Origin: Moniliella sp. 'wahieum'
Taxonomy: Eukaryota; Basidiomycota; Moniliellomycetes; Moniliellales; Moniliellaceae
NCBI GenBank assembly: GCA_003971905.1
Contig: RSEE01000044.1
Coordinates: 124,001 to 188,000 of the forward strand
Direction of reading: 5' to 3'
DNA: 64,000 nt
Of this stretch, positions 37,915 to 50,115 are shown piece by piece (the stretch's first letter is position 1; every line of letters starts with the position of its first letter). The notes beneath the pieces are model-generated. The model saw only the letters and a list, made by a program, of their open reading frames with translations. It was not told where the DNA came from and made no database searches. The position numbers and the translations under genes were made by a program.

Positions 37915-39432
37915 ATGCCGTCGCTTCCAATGCCAGGGCAAGCGACAGCATCAGCTGCTCCTACGTCCACAACCGCCGCGGAGGGCGTGCCACTTCGCCA
38001 CCCAGGTCTGTTGAGCGCCCTGCCTCCTTGTCGGCCGCGCTCGCTTCTCTCGTCCCACACCCTCCTCTTCAAGACCGGCTGGTGGCGGGCACGAGCAGTA
38101 TGGCAGCGGGGTTGCAGCAAGTGGGTATAATGGTGGTCTCACTTCCTATGGAGGAAGCTTGGGCGGCCTGTCTTCGTATCCAGGGATGGGCGAGTATGCG
38201 CAGCGGTACGGTATGGGCGGCTATGGCGGTACGTACGGTGGGATGGGGGCGTGATGGACCAGCCCGGCATGCAAGGGCAGCTGACTCGGCGAATGGAGTC
38301 GGGAACGCAAGTTACGTTGGCAAGGATTAGCAGGGTTGTTGCTGCCGTGGGTGGTCTTTCGCACATGGTGGACCACACGCTGATGACAGCCCACAACAGC
38401 TTGCTTGCCTAGTCCACGTTGCCGAGCAGCTGGGTCACTTGCGGACGTACCTCGACAACATGCTTGGCATCATGACTTTGTTGCGCCGCATCAAACAGAC
38501 GGTAGCTCGTCTTGCGCGCCTAGGCGTGCCCGAGCCGCCTCCACAGCTCAACGTGGGCTCCTTCCAGGGATTGGCTGCTGGGAGTTCTTCCCATTCGCCT
38601 TCCCGAGCCCTTGCCAGCCCAGCCGATCCCACCCCTCGTCCCACCAAAAAGCCCCTTCTCGTCTTGTTGGCGTGCGCAATCGGGGCGCCTTGGTTCCTGA
38701 GACGCTGGGGGCACACCATTGCCGCTAGCCAACAGGCAGAACAGAAACGCTTGCAGGCTGCTTTGGACCTTGGTCTACTGTCTAGGCCCCAAGACCACGA
38801 TACTCATGGCTCGCATTCGTTGGGTCCGGGAGTCGGCGCAAGCGAAAAGGCAGAGGCAAATGCAGCGAAGGCTTCTTTGCCCGACCTGAGCAAGCTCACC
38901 TTTGTCCGTGCCCTCCATGCCTTTTCCGCCTCCGACCCGCTTGAACTAAGCTTGCAGCCCAACGACATTGTCGCCATCTTGTCTACCACCCTTCCCACCA
39001 CAGGACAAGAAAGTTCATGGTGGAAAGGACGAACCCGGGATGGCCGGATTGGGTGGTTCCCCGCCACCTATGTCGAGTCACTAGAGGCGGCCAGGCGGAA
39101 GGCCGCCCAAGCAAAGGCCCGGTCGGCCGAAGGGACGCCGATCAAGCAAGAAAGTGAGTTTTGTGAGGCAACACAAGCTAGACACCACAAATACGTGTTT
39201 CTTCCCTGCTCAAAAACTTATGGCCCGTTCTTCTAATTTCTGCTCCTTGTCCGTGTCCTTCCCCTGCGCGTTCACCCGCTATGCTCATCATTTCTCGTCT
39301 TTCGCGTTCACCCTGTACTCTTCTCTAACATACACTACCCTAGCTCCTATATCGCCACGACGCCCATCTGTTCTTAAGCCGAAACACCAACCCGATGAAA
39401 TTAGACCAGATTCACACTTGTTTAGAGGCTAG
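37915..39432 (+). CDS. PEX13: peroxisomal membrane protein PEX13, frame-disrupted
   Basis: Docking-complex peroxin that binds PEX5 and PEX14 during matrix-protein import. It starts MPSLPMPGQATASAAPTSTT, then a Tyr/Gly-rich region (SLGGLSSYPGMGEYAQRYGM and MGGYGGTYGGMG, about 38160-38245). A helical segment follows with VAAVGGLSHMVDHTLMTAHN and LGHLRTYLDNMLGIMTLLRR, then a hydrophobic stretch KKPLLVLLACAIGAPWFLRR. The SH3 domain at about 38905-39080 contains ALHAFSASDPLELSLQPNDI and WWKGRTRDGRIGWFPATYVE. Frame breaks at about 38030, 38100, 38250 and 38407 are probably base losses. The 190-nt intron 39154-39343 joins IKQE to TPISPRRPS and a stop at 39432, 17 bp from the ACC1 stop codon on the other strand. 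Confidence 0.93.
39154..39343 (+). other. last intron of PEX13
   Basis: 190 nt, GTGAGT donor, CTAAC branch motif at 39326, CCCTAG acceptor. Confidence 0.7.
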
Positions 39433-39449
39433 TACCGTGCCCACAGTCC

Positions 39450-42400
39450 CTATTCGACCGTAGCCAACTTGTCCAGCAAGCGCTGCTGCACATGCGAAGG
39501 CAGAGCAGCCAGGCGGTCAAAGATGGCGTCTTCTTCCAGGTTCGTCACCAATGCCGCCAATGCCGTCTGAGCCTGGCTCGACTCGAGCAGATCGGCAAAG
39601 CAGCGTCATCCGCCTTGTCAATGTCGGGGGAAGCGGCGAGCACAGCCTCGTACATCTTGGCTAGGCTGCTCTGCGCCGTCAGCGTCGCATCTACCGCCCG
39701 GAGCTGGCGTTGCATCCCCACTTCAGCCAGGCGACGGCGCAAGCGCTGGTAAAAGTACCGCCGAGACTCGGGCCAGGACAACACGGCTTGCGCCACTCCC
39801 ACATTGTACATGCGCCCGGCCTTGTCGTGCGCATCAGCATAGGCGACCGCAATCGAGTTGAAGACAGGCGCCAACTCTTCCTCGCGCTGAGCAAGTTGCT
39901 GCTTGGTGTGCGCATCCGTCGTGCCCAGGCTGCGCAACTGACCGTAGACAGGATCCAAACGTTCCATCCAAGCGCGTTGCTGCGGCACGCGCACCTTGAT
40001 CTCCACCATGCCTTCGGGCTCCAAACTCCCCCACGGGCCGTCTCGTCCGTCGACAGTTCCATCAGACCGTCCTGGTTGATCTTGGAGTCGACCACAACAA
40101 ACGCACCGCCCGAAGCTCACCATTGGGCGCAATGTGGACAAACACCGGCTGACGGTAGTTGGTCAAACCATCCACAATGTACGACCCGTACTTGAGCACT
40201 TGATCAAACATGTCCTGCTGCCCGCCCGAGAAGCCGCGCCAGTTGGCAAAGATGATCAAAGGCAGGCCCTCGCGGTTGAAGTCGGCGATCGCCTGCGCCG
40301 TCTTGTACGCACTGTTCGGGTACCACACTTGACCCGCCTCCATGGTGCGCTGCTCTTGCGAGTTGGGATTCGCCGGATCAGCGGGCACAATCCGTTCCAG
40401 CGTACGGGTTTCAACGGCAATGGCGCCCATAGGGATGCCCCCCAGACGGCCACGACCCACCACAACCGAGGTAGCCCACCCGCCCAGCGTCTCTTGCCAT
40501 GAACCCTTGTCAAAGAAGCCAGAGAGGTAGGTCCCATCTTCCTCCGTCTTGCCCTCCAGCATCCAGCGGGATCATAAGGACCCTTGGGCGGCACATAGTC
40601 AATCACACGGTCCACGGGTCGTCCTTGACAAAGCGCGGAAGAGACAAGCCTTTCTTTGCTGGCACATAGCATCCACTTCAGCGCTTGGACCATCGCCTCA
40701 AGATCATCTTGGGCCTGCAGGTGCGACACACCGTTGCGGTACATGACTAGTCAACCAGTCGGGTCAGAATCCAGAAAGCAAAACAGAGAAAAGAGGAGGA
40801 GAAAGCGACGTACTCTGCGGCCCACCAAGCTGGAGGTTGGAAGTTACACCTCGCGACCAAGAAGTTTGTTGAGCGCCTGGTACCCGTCAAGATGAGCGGC
40901 GAACCGGTAACCTGGATCACGCGGTCTCCCAACCGGGCCAGGTACGCTCCAATGCCCACCGACCGGCCCGTGACAATGGTCGCGGTAAAGATCTCATCTC
41001 GAGCGCGGCTCGTCTCGCCGGCAATCAATCCCGAGCCCGACAGACACTCGACACCGAGCCGTTCTTGGACAGGCCGATGATGTCAGTAACAACGTGGTGC
41101 ACCGACCCATCCTCCTGCGTCTTGGGTTGGGTCAACACAGCCCCTGGCGAGTCCCGCTCCACTTCCGCCTGGGTCGCCTCATCAAGATAAAGGTACTCCC
41201 ATCCCTTGGCCGGGTCCGCCTCGTTGGTCCACTTGACACTGAACTTGTCCAGGATCTCCGTCGCGACGCCAATACGAGCACCCGAGTTGGCCGAGATGTA
41301 GAGACGAGGCACCCCGCGCTCCCGAGCCAGCTGCGAGGCGGCGGCAAACAGTTGATCTTCCACCGGGCCAAACGAGCCAGCTTGAACCGTCACATCGTTG
41401 GCAATCAGAACCATCTCCCGTCCCTCGGGGTACTCGGGCGTCAGCATCTCGATCCACCATGCCACCATGCTGATCTTGTTGAGCCCGGGACCGCGCTGCA
41501 CTTGTTGCAGCTCGCCCGACGGGCTCAGCACCAGTTGTGGACCAGACGAATCGGTTCCGTCGGACGGTTGGCTTTCCCACTGCGCTTCCACCCGGTCCGC
41601 AGAGCTTGGCGAAGAACGTCGATGAAGTCATAGGCAAACGTGGTCTGGAGAGCATGTGCCCGGGACGACGACTCTGCAAGGCCACCTTGGCCGACTGGGG
41701 GGCAAAAGCCGACTGGCCATGCCGAGGAGCTGGTTGGTCGGGCTCATTGAGCGATTGCAGCGACGACGCCCATCAGGTCCATCAATCTCAGTGTAGAACC
41801 CAAACTGGACCGAGTAGGCACTGCGGTTGGTGATAAAGGCACGTAGAGGAATGTGTTTGCCGCCGTACAGGATGGGGATGCGCACTTCGGCCGAGGTGAT
41901 GATGCGCAAGCGCTGGAACCGGTCCCCGTACCGCACCACAAACGAGCTCACCGCCTCCTTGACATTGTCCAGCGTCACATCCATATTGTAAATGAAGGAT
42001 AAAGATGTGCGACGAGTCGGCGTTGCGGTACTGTGGCTGCCCATTGCCAGCTCCACCACGTCGAGGATTTCACTGACGATGCGGGAGCTCTCGTGGATGA
42101 GGTAGGAGGACAGGTCTCCCGAGCTCTTGCCGGGCCGGACAAGCGAGCGAACAAAAGAAGCGACAGTCGGACGAATTGCTCAATGCCCGACCGTAAAACA
42201 GGTGGATCGTCGACGAAGGAACGGGGACACGGTCAGTTAAACTCCTCCGTCAGTCGGTCCAGCTCGAGTTGGTAGGCAAGCGCCGGTTCAATGTTGCGGA
42301 TCTGCATCTCCTCCGCCACGAGTTGTCCGGCTGAAGGCGCACGGTCGAGAAGAAAGGATACTGCCCTCGCGGCACAGGAGGTAGGTGACCCGACTTACCT

Positions 42401-45400
42401 TGACCTTGGTCAGGGCCAAGGAAGCCTTTTGCGTCACTGCCACCACCACTCCCGCGCCTTCTTCTCGTCAATGTCGTCGGCATCGGTAATGGCAATGTTG
42501 ATCACGTTGCCAGCGAGAGGAACGGAGCTAAATGCAGTCAATGCCTTCAAGGCCTGGTCCATAGCTTCTGTCAGCGCCTCGAGCGAGTCGCAGCTGGTCA
42601 TCACACCGTGGCGGATCAGCTGGTCGGGCTTGTCAAGCGCCATGGCCTTAAAGTCCGACTCGGACGAGGTGCGGTGCATTGTGCGCTGCAAGCGGCCCGA
42701 CCCACTGACGTCCTTGGGGATAGAAAGTGCCACGTGGCAACGCTCGCTCCTCGGCATCGATATCGACCATGTCGTACTCAATCGAGGTCGGTCATAGGCG
42801 CGGTAGGCACGGAGGATGTAGGTGGCCAACGACGCGTAGGCGAGGTGGTACTTGCGTGGTGAAGAAGGAGGAAGTACGTCGTAAACCGAATAGGGCGAAT
42901 CCGTCAACTCTTTCAGCACCGACAGGACGGGGTCGTGGAACTCGGCGGTGCCTCCGTAGGAGGAGGACATGACCGACGTGCGAAGGATGCGAGCCAGCTG
43001 ATGCGAACGGTCCTGAGAGACGGCAGACTGGCCTCGATCGACATCCCGCGCCTTGAGCGAGACAGGAGCCGTCTCCTTCGATTGAGGCTGGCCAGTTGAA
43101 GCAGCACCTGGTTAACACTGTCGCTCACCTCCTTTGACCCCGTCTGAGCCCCCTTGATGTGTACTTGTCCAGTAATCCGACAATCAAAGAGTTCTTACGA
43201 GACGTGCGTTGTGGGAATATGAAGGGGCGACCCTGTCCAAGTAGTCGGTCGGGATGAGCCTCACGCAGGGCCAAAACTTGTCTGCCTCCCAGAAAACAGC
43301 GATTCGACGCGTAATACTTTTGCAAAAAGCCGGCCAGCACCAAGATCTCGTGGGCTTCAAGACCACGAGTGTATGGTCAAAACTTCCAACAGCGGGCTGA
43401 GAGTGGTAAGAATCTGTGCTTGGACCGGCGCTTGGACTTGGTCCCGTACAAAGTTCTCCTCAGCTTGCGTAGACGCAAGGCAGGGAAAAGGCTGATGAGA
43501 GGTTCTGGGCAGTGTCGATGCTGTGGCGCAAAAGGTCTTGCAACTTGCCAGGAATGCGGCCCGACAAGGTAGACAGGACCGAATTGGCTTGGCTAAAGGG
43601 CAGTTCGGGGTTGCGCAATAACGCGATCATCTCAGGCACCGCCGAATGCAGCAAGTACGATTCATCAAACCCGTCCAGCACATGGTTGAGCGTACTGACC
43701 AAATACTCGAGCCGCTGGTGGGGTTTGTTCCAATAATGACGGCAGGCCTTGGTCGGACAAGACCAAACCAAATGGCTTGGCGTGCTGCACACGGCTGGGG
43801 TCGTCAAGAGAAAGGATACCAATGATGTCACCAGGGGAGAGGGAGACTCCCGGCTGCTTGAGGAAGGTTACGATCCCGTCTTCGGCCGCGGTGAGAGGTA
43901 GATACATCTTCATCACCTCGATTTCGGCAATGGATTGACCACTGACAACGTGGTCCCCGCTCTCGACGAGGAAGCGAACCAGTTTACCTGGCGAGGGGCT
44001 GCGAATTTGAGTCGGGTCATTTTCCTGCTCGATCAAACAAGTCTTGCTATCGATCATGAGCGGGTCATGCCCACTTCTTCGCGCCAGTACACCGGGTGCG
44101 ACTTGCCCGCCAGGCCAACCAGCAAGCCTCCGTCCGACAGAGGGCGGAGAGAAACACGAGTCCGGCCACCGTTGAGGTACAAGGTCCACTCTTGGGCCGA
44201 AGATTGCATCGCAGTAAAGTTGAACTTCTCTCCCTCGTAGATAAAGTCGATCGCAAACACTGTCTTGAGAGGTTGCGCGCGGAGGCACTTGGCCCTTGTT
44301 GAGGATCGTCTTGTATTCCGTAATCGACTCTTGCGAAAGCAGGAACGCCTTGACCGCCGCACCGCAAATCACCGCCAACTCCTTGGGGGGACGTTCAGCC
44401 GTGAGCTTGTCCTGGATCAGGCCATCAAGCCACCCGGTCGTGATGGTGTTGCGCTCGAACGCATCGGTCTCGAGCAGCTTGATGAGGTACTCGACCGTAG
44501 TACGGAAGTCACCACGGATCGAGAGTTCCTTGAGGGAGATGACCATCTGTTTGCGTGCTTCACTCCGATCGGCACCGTACGCGAAAACGTGCCGAATTGG
44601 CTATCGCATATTCGTGCAGCGCGCCATTGGATGCGACCGAGAAGTAGCCCCAGGTCGAGGTACTCGAACGGAAGTTGAGCTCGGTCAGGGCCCCCATGCC
44701 GGGCTTGAAGCCCGTGTCGGGGTTTTCGGCAGTGATGCGACAGGCCACAACGTGACCCTTGGGCTGGGGCTTGCGCTGGGTGGAGTAGCTGGCCGGATCG
44801 GTAAAGTCAAAGTCGATCCGTTCGGAGCCCTTAGGGTTCATCCCGTAGAGGGTGCGGATGTCGCGGATACGGTAGAGCGGGATACCCATCGCGACCTGGA
44901 GCTGGGCGGCGGGGATGTTGACGCCAGATACCATCTCGGTGGTAGGATGTTCGACTTGGAGACGCGGGTTGAGCTCGAGGAAGGAAAAGTCGCCCGATTC
45001 AGGTGATAGAGCCATTCGACCGTGCCGGCCGAGACGTAGCCCACCAGCTTGGCCAGTCGGACCGCCGCCCGCTCCATCTCTTCCCGAGCATCGTCGTTGG
45101 CGATCGTGACGGGGGCTTCCTCAATGATCTTTGGTGCCGACGCTGAACACTGCAGTCACGACCAAAGATGCTGATCGCATTGCCATATTGATCAGCGAGC
45201 AGTTGAACTTCCAAGTGACGGGCCTTGCCCGCCAGCTTCATGACAAAAACGGGCGAACCGGGCACCTCTCCCAGCACAGCCGTGTAGAGCTGGGCAAAGT
45301 CTTCCTCTTTGGTACACATGCGGATCCCTTGCCGCCACCTCCCTCGGATGCCTTGATCATGACGGGGTAGCCAATCTGAGCCTTGGCCATACCTTCCTCG

Positions 45401-46162
45401 GCAGAGTGAATGCAAGCACGGGAATATACCTCGTCCGAAACGGTGAGGAATCCGGCATCGGACATGATCGTGTCGGTGATGCCCGAACCAGACCAGGCAT
45501 GCACGGCACATCGGCATGTTGGGCAACAATGGTAGAGGAGATCTTGTCGCCGAGGGAACGCATCGCAGAGCCTGGGGCCCAATGAAGATGATCTTGCTCT
45601 CTGCCAGCTGTTCGGGCACCTTGGGTTCTCGGACGCGTGGCCCCTGTTCTGAATGTCAGCAACCAATGCGGGAAAGGGAGAAAAAAGGATGCGTGACGTA
45701 CCAGCCAGCCCAGACTGCATGGACGCCAGCGCGCTCGGCAATGTCTACGATAAGGTCCACGTTGGCATAGTTGTTGTTGTTGGAGCCGCCGGGGACCTCG
45801 ACATATTGGTCGGCCATGCGGATGTACTCGGCGTTGACCGAGAGATCTTCGGGGGTGGCCATGACGACAAACTCAATGGCACGCTCCAGTCCGAACGTTT
45901 CGTACGCCCACTTGCGAATGGAGCGGATCTCTTTGACGGCAGCAATGCCGTTGTTGCAGATGAGGACGCGGGTGATGACCGAGTGGCCAGCATGTTGCTT
46001 GACAAAGTCGGTCACCGCCGAGGGCGTGGCGGTCTCGACCGGGTTGCCGCCTGGGGGGGGCAGATGGGAAGTCAGCATGCGAAAGGGGACGGATGGATGG
46101 ATGGATGGATGCGGTGTGTACGCACCGACAAAGTGGGATCCAGGTGGCGGGTCGGCCTGCAT
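39450..46162 (-). CDS. ACC1: acetyl-CoA carboxylase, multidomain, frame-disrupted
   Basis: Cytosolic biotin enzyme making malonyl-CoA for fatty acid synthesis. The spliced start is [20 protein letters not shown] (46162). The biotin carboxylase part (about 46.0-44.5 kb) shows [32 protein letters not shown] and [20 protein letters not shown]. The BCCP motif [12 protein letters not shown] carries the biotinyl Lys at about 43911. The large central domain runs about 43.8-41.7 kb. The carboxyltransferase (about 41.65-39.45 kb) shows [73 protein letters not shown] and [20 protein letters not shown]. The last codons read [20 protein letters not shown] before the stop at 39450-39452. Introns are seen at 46051-46125, 45644-45701 and 42331-42398. 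About a dozen frame breaks lie elsewhere in conserved blocks. Size fits a full-length gene of about 2,170 codons. Confidence 0.97.
42331..42398 (-). other. intron in central domain of ACC1
   Basis: 68 nt, GTAAGT donor, CCTTCAG acceptor. It precedes [20 protein letters not shown]. Confidence 0.7.
45644..45701 (-). other. intron 2 of ACC1
   Basis: 58 nt, GTACGT donor, CTGAC branch motif, GAACAG acceptor. It joins VWAGW to GHASENP, an invariant biotin carboxylase stretch. Confidence 0.9.
46051..46125 (-). other. intron 1 of ACC1, with GGAT repeat
   Basis: 75 nt, GTGCGT donor, polypyrimidine stretch and CCCAG acceptor on the minus strand. It contains an (ATGG)n microsatellite at 46091-46110. 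It joins HFVG to GNPVETA. Confidence 0.85.
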
Positions 46163-47893
46163 GACGGCGAGGTGGGGGGAGGGGGAGGGGGAGGGTGGTG
46201 GTGGGGGGGGGGGGGTACAGAGAGACAGCGACTGAATATTGATTGCGCTGTGTGGCTGCTATACGCACACCTGCACGGGCGCCGCGCCTGCTTGGTGCGG
46301 ATGCAGTGTGCACGTGAGGATCCAAGCGGACGATCGATGTCGATGAGGCCCCGAGGTTCGTTGGGGGCATCTGCTGATGCATCACGCATCCCATGTCACA
46401 TCCCCCATCACAGCCTGCCTGCACGGGGCCACTGCCGCCACCGAGCCCAACCTTGGCTTTGCCTCCGTGCGCCGTACTGCAGGCTGGGTGCTGCCCTGCA
46501 AATAGCCGCACCCCGTGCACGCAGCCTTGCCCAACGCACACACACTGCGCCGGTGCCGGGATGCATCCCATGGGATGCAGTGCGCAGCCACCCGTTTTGT
46601 TCCGAACCAGGCCGCAGCACTAGGCCTCACCTCGGATGGCATATTGAACTATTGAACGTTGAACGCTGAGCCGAGGCACAGAGACCACGGGAAAGGGCGA
46701 CCGCCGCTGCGGCCCCGAGCACCGACACCCGAGCACCGAGCGCCGCTTGCGGCGTTGGTGCAGTGCTGTGGGCCGCGTGAGCCGCATGGGCTTCGCTGGC
46801 TGCTGGTGGCTGGCAACCGAACCACACAGCCTGCCGCCTCCCCCATCGCTGGACTGGGCCACACCCGCTGAGGCCACGCCAGGCCCCACGACAGCCCCCA
46901 TCGTTTGCGCTAGGCAGCACACCAGCTCGCTCCCGTCCGCCGGCCAGCCGTCCCTTGCAGCATCGTCCAGCCGATATGCAGCCTCAAGCGTGATCTATGA
47001 CCAATGACGGAGAACAGGTGGGGTCCCCCGAGACATGCCGCAAACCATCCGGTGCCCAACACCCACACTGTCTCTGGCTCGGCCTCCCGCCAGCCCGTGT
47101 GCCCCCGCACCACCCACCTCGCCCACCCAACCTCACCATGCCCAACCAAATCCCATCTCCCAATCCCATTGTCTGCCTCGCCTTCCCATCCGTCCGCAGC
47201 ATGATGCGTGGTGCATGACCGCCCACCCTCCACACCTTCCATCGATCATTCTTGTCATGGACCCGTGGGCCTGGGTCTGGTGTGGAAGAAACTGTCCCAC
47301 TCGCATCACTGGCCCCTGCGCAGCCCCATCACGCTTCCGTTCCCCAAAGCAGGTACGCCCGGTAGGAGCCCAAGCATCCAAGCAAGTTTTCGTTGAGGAC
47401 AACCGGCTCCGCAAGGAGCGACGGTCCTTAGTGGTCATACAGAGGCGGTTCAGCTCTCCTGTTCAAACGCAAAGAGGCAGCGCCCAACATTTTGCTTGGT
47501 GCTGTGGGTGCCCTGCCTCAGCCGTAGGGGTTACGGGACGGGGGTGAGCTGGAAAAGCCTCTGAAATGAGGGTGTAGGAACTGGATCGGTTGTTACTGAC
47601 CAGTGCGGGCCCAACAGACACTTGCCACCAGACACGCATCTAATACCTCGAAACGTCATGTAAAGCGTTGATGTCTCTCATATATACCTCTGGGTTCTCT
47701 TACTCTTTGAGAGCCAGCATAGTCCCGGCCTCTCTCATCTAAGTGCGCAATTTGTCTGGCATTTCGACAGCCGGGCCAAGTGTGGGCAAACCATGCGGGA
47801 TGCGGGTTGTTTTGGGGATGCATTAATTGGTCTTCCCCCATGCTACACCCGACAAGGGAGAGGGGAAGAGGACGGGAAGGGGGTAGCCCAGCC
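46163..47893. other. intergenic: ACC1 promoter and cytochrome c1 3' region
   Basis: Contains a G-homopolymer at 46205-46214, GAACTATTGAACGTTGAACG at 46646-46665, and CCCGAGCACCGA repeats near 46715-46740. Short frames on both strands are treated as shadows. Confidence 0.45.
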
Positions 47894-49177
47894 TTAGTGC
47901 TTGGGCGGGTTGTACTGCAGCCTGCGGTTGGTGATCGAGGCCCACTTGTACCTCTTGACCCAGATGGAGAGAGCAAGCATGGTGGAAGCGATGATCATGT
48001 ACTGCATTCCCATTTTCTTGCGCTCATCGTGCTCGGGCGAAGCGGCCCAGCTGAGGAACGTGACCACGTCCTTGGCCATCTGCGACGTGGCTGGTGTACC
48101 GTCCTCGTACTCCACCAGCCCATCAAACAGTACCCGCGCCATACCAATCTGCGTACCAGGAAGTACGGGTTGAAGTTCATCCCCGGGCACGTGCACGCCG
48201 GCTGGTGGGTCGACATAGCCCGTCAAGAGGGAGAAGATGTAGTCGGCGCCCGAGTGACGCGCCTTGACCATCAACGACAGGTCCGGAGGAAGCGCACCTG
48301 GTTCGCCGCACGCGACGCCTCGTCGTTCGGGTACGGTGAAGGAATGTAGTCGGCACTTACCCGGCCGGGTAAACATCTCACCCTCATCGTTCGGTCCATC
48401 CTGGTACTCGTAGTCCGCTGCGATCTCCTTCACCTCGTCGACAGTATGCGAAACGCCGACCAAGTGCGCCACGCAATCCGCGTCAGCGAGTGGCACGACG
48501 CGCACACTTCGCGGTACACCTGGAAACCACGACGGATCGATGCATGGTCGTACGTCTCAAAGTGACCGAGGTGAGGCCAAGGGTAGGCGGTCGGGTGCAC
48601 CCTTCGTCTTCTCGTTCGCGCTCACAGCGGGAAGGAACGGCCTCGCCAAACATCGTGGCGTACAGGGCAATCCCACCCACCACCGCAGCCGTAGAGGTAT
48701 ACGCTGCGGTGCGCGACGCCCAAAACGGAGCTTGGGCTTGCGCCGCATTGCTGGCCGTCGAGGCAAACCGAGTCTGTGACAGAGAAAAGAAAGGCAAGTT
48801 AGCCGCACTGCCTGGGACCATGCGCCCACAGCTCAGCCTGAACGTGGATGCGGAGTGTTGCGGGGTTGAGACAGATCGTGCAGAAGGAGCGCCGCGCGTT
48901 CTTCCCTTCCCAGCCCCCCCCCAAAACCTCCTTCCCAATCAGATCGAAAGAAAGGATCCAAAAAGAGAGTGCAAGTTGAAGGATGGGACCCACATCGGGG
49001 TACTCGTTCGATCCGAACGAGGCAAACCTCCTGAGCAAGGGAGGGAGTAGGGGGAGCCAGGACCATGTCCACCGCGTTCGTTCGGGCATCATCGATTCCT
49101 GACAAGACAAGATGGACTTACCCCTTGGGGCCGGCGATCGAAGCGCGGCTGAACGCCGTACGGAGTAAGGATGCCAT
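47894..49177 (-). CDS. CYT1: cytochrome c1, heme protein of complex III
   Basis: Inner-membrane heme c subunit passing electrons from the Rieske protein to cytochrome c. Exon 1 encodes a presequence [19 protein letters not shown]. After an intron (about 48774-49121) exon 2 gives [20 protein letters not shown] and a hydrophobic sorting segment. Then come [19 protein letters not shown] with the CXXCH heme site (about 48490-48505), [34 protein letters not shown], the Met-ligand block [20 protein letters not shown], and the C-terminal anchor [20 protein letters not shown] before [17 protein letters not shown]. Frame shifts near 48640, 48470 and 48350 look like base losses. Another exon inside the 350-nt intron cannot be excluded. 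Confidence 0.96.
48774..49121 (-). other. intron in cytochrome c1 gene
   Basis: GTAAGT donor, CTAAC branch motif, CTGTCACAG acceptor on the minus strand. It is unusually long (348 nt) for this region and might contain a further small exon. Confidence 0.65.
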
Positions 49178-49473
49178 GAGGTACGCCTGGCGAGGTGGTC
49201 GGAGGAAGACCTTTCCTGTGTACTCAGAACTCGGACCGAGTGGAAGCAGGCACCACCCCTTTTGCTTACCAACGACCACCCTCAACCCTAGCGGAGACCC
49301 TACCGTCCCGCGTCCTGGTCATCTTGTTGAGTTGCTGGCGCAGGCGCACGGAAGCTGCTCCCGCCGGATTTGTAATTAGTAACCCTATTGCATTCCGATT
49401 CCATTAATAATTGCAGTAGGCACCAGGATCCGCAACGGGTCAGTGGCAGGCAGCCCAGCAGGCCAGTTTGACA

Positions 49474-49491
49474 CCTCAGTCTGAGTACTCA
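49474..49491. repeat. CTCAGTCTGAGTACTCAC palindromic word
   Basis: The same word family occurs in the arms of the inverted repeat at 31671-31775. Here it lies 70 bp before the start codon of the small membrane protein gene. Confidence 0.5.
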
Positions 49492-49558
49492 CTGCCTGTC
49501 GTCGTGGCTGCAGCCGCACCATTACTCTCCTCAACCACATCTCGAGTGCTCAGCGACC

Positions 49559-50097
49559 ATGTTCAACAACCCGTACGCTTCTCTGCTATCCCGTAGACGG
49601 TTCGGACTAACCCTGCTCGTTCCAGTAACCATTATTGCCAAGCAGCGCATGTTGCAGTCCAGCCTCAAGCCGGTGTACCAGCGCGGCCCGCATGCTAACT
49701 TCCACATCAGTGCGTATTGTTGTTGTCCTGTCCCGCTCAGTGTTTGATGACACGATCGAGAAGGCCCGGAATACCTCTCTCGTTTGCCCTTCGTCTCACT
49801 ATGCCATATCCTGATGGTCGGAGCGCAAGAAGGATGACGCCCGGCTCATCCTCTCCCCATATCCCTTGTCCAGTTCATGTGGTGTGCACCTACTGACATG
49901 CGTTTGTGTAGCGGCAAAGAAGGTGTTGTTCTTCAGCCTTGCTGGCCTCACGATTCTCAACTTCCCCAACTTGGTTTTGGTACGTGCTTCCGCTTGCTTT
50001 GCTCCTTCGGTTAGTGTCGTCTCGACTGACCTCGCTCCATTGCCATTGGGGCTTTCTTGGGACAAATCAGAACAAGAAGGAGACCAAGTCGGAGTAA
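49559..50097 (+). CDS. 81-residue membrane protein, three exons
   Basis: Not recognised. Exons 49559-49709, 49912-49979 and 50071-50097 splice cleanly with no frame correction. The product begins MFNNPYASLLSRRRFGLTLL, has a first hydrophobic stretch FGLTLLVPVTIIA, a polar middle (KPVYQRGPHANFHITAKK), a second stretch VLFFSLAGLTILNFPNLVL, and a short charged tail NKKETKSE. It may be a hairpin or a single-pass membrane protein; the basic start and absence of early acidic residues would suit the mitochondrial inner membrane or the ER. All six splice borders are consensus and both introns carry CTGAC branch motifs, which makes the gene model secure although the function is not known. Confidence 0.75.
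49710..49911 (+). other. intron 1 of small membrane protein gene
   Basis: 202 nt, GTGCGT donor, TACTGAC branch motif, TGTGTAG acceptor. Confidence 0.8.
49980..50070 (+). other. intron 2 of small membrane protein gene
   Basis: 91 nt, GTACGT donor, GACTGACC branch motif, AATCAG acceptor. Confidence 0.8.
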
Positions 50098-50115
50098 TCA
50101 GCTTCGCTGACTTTG

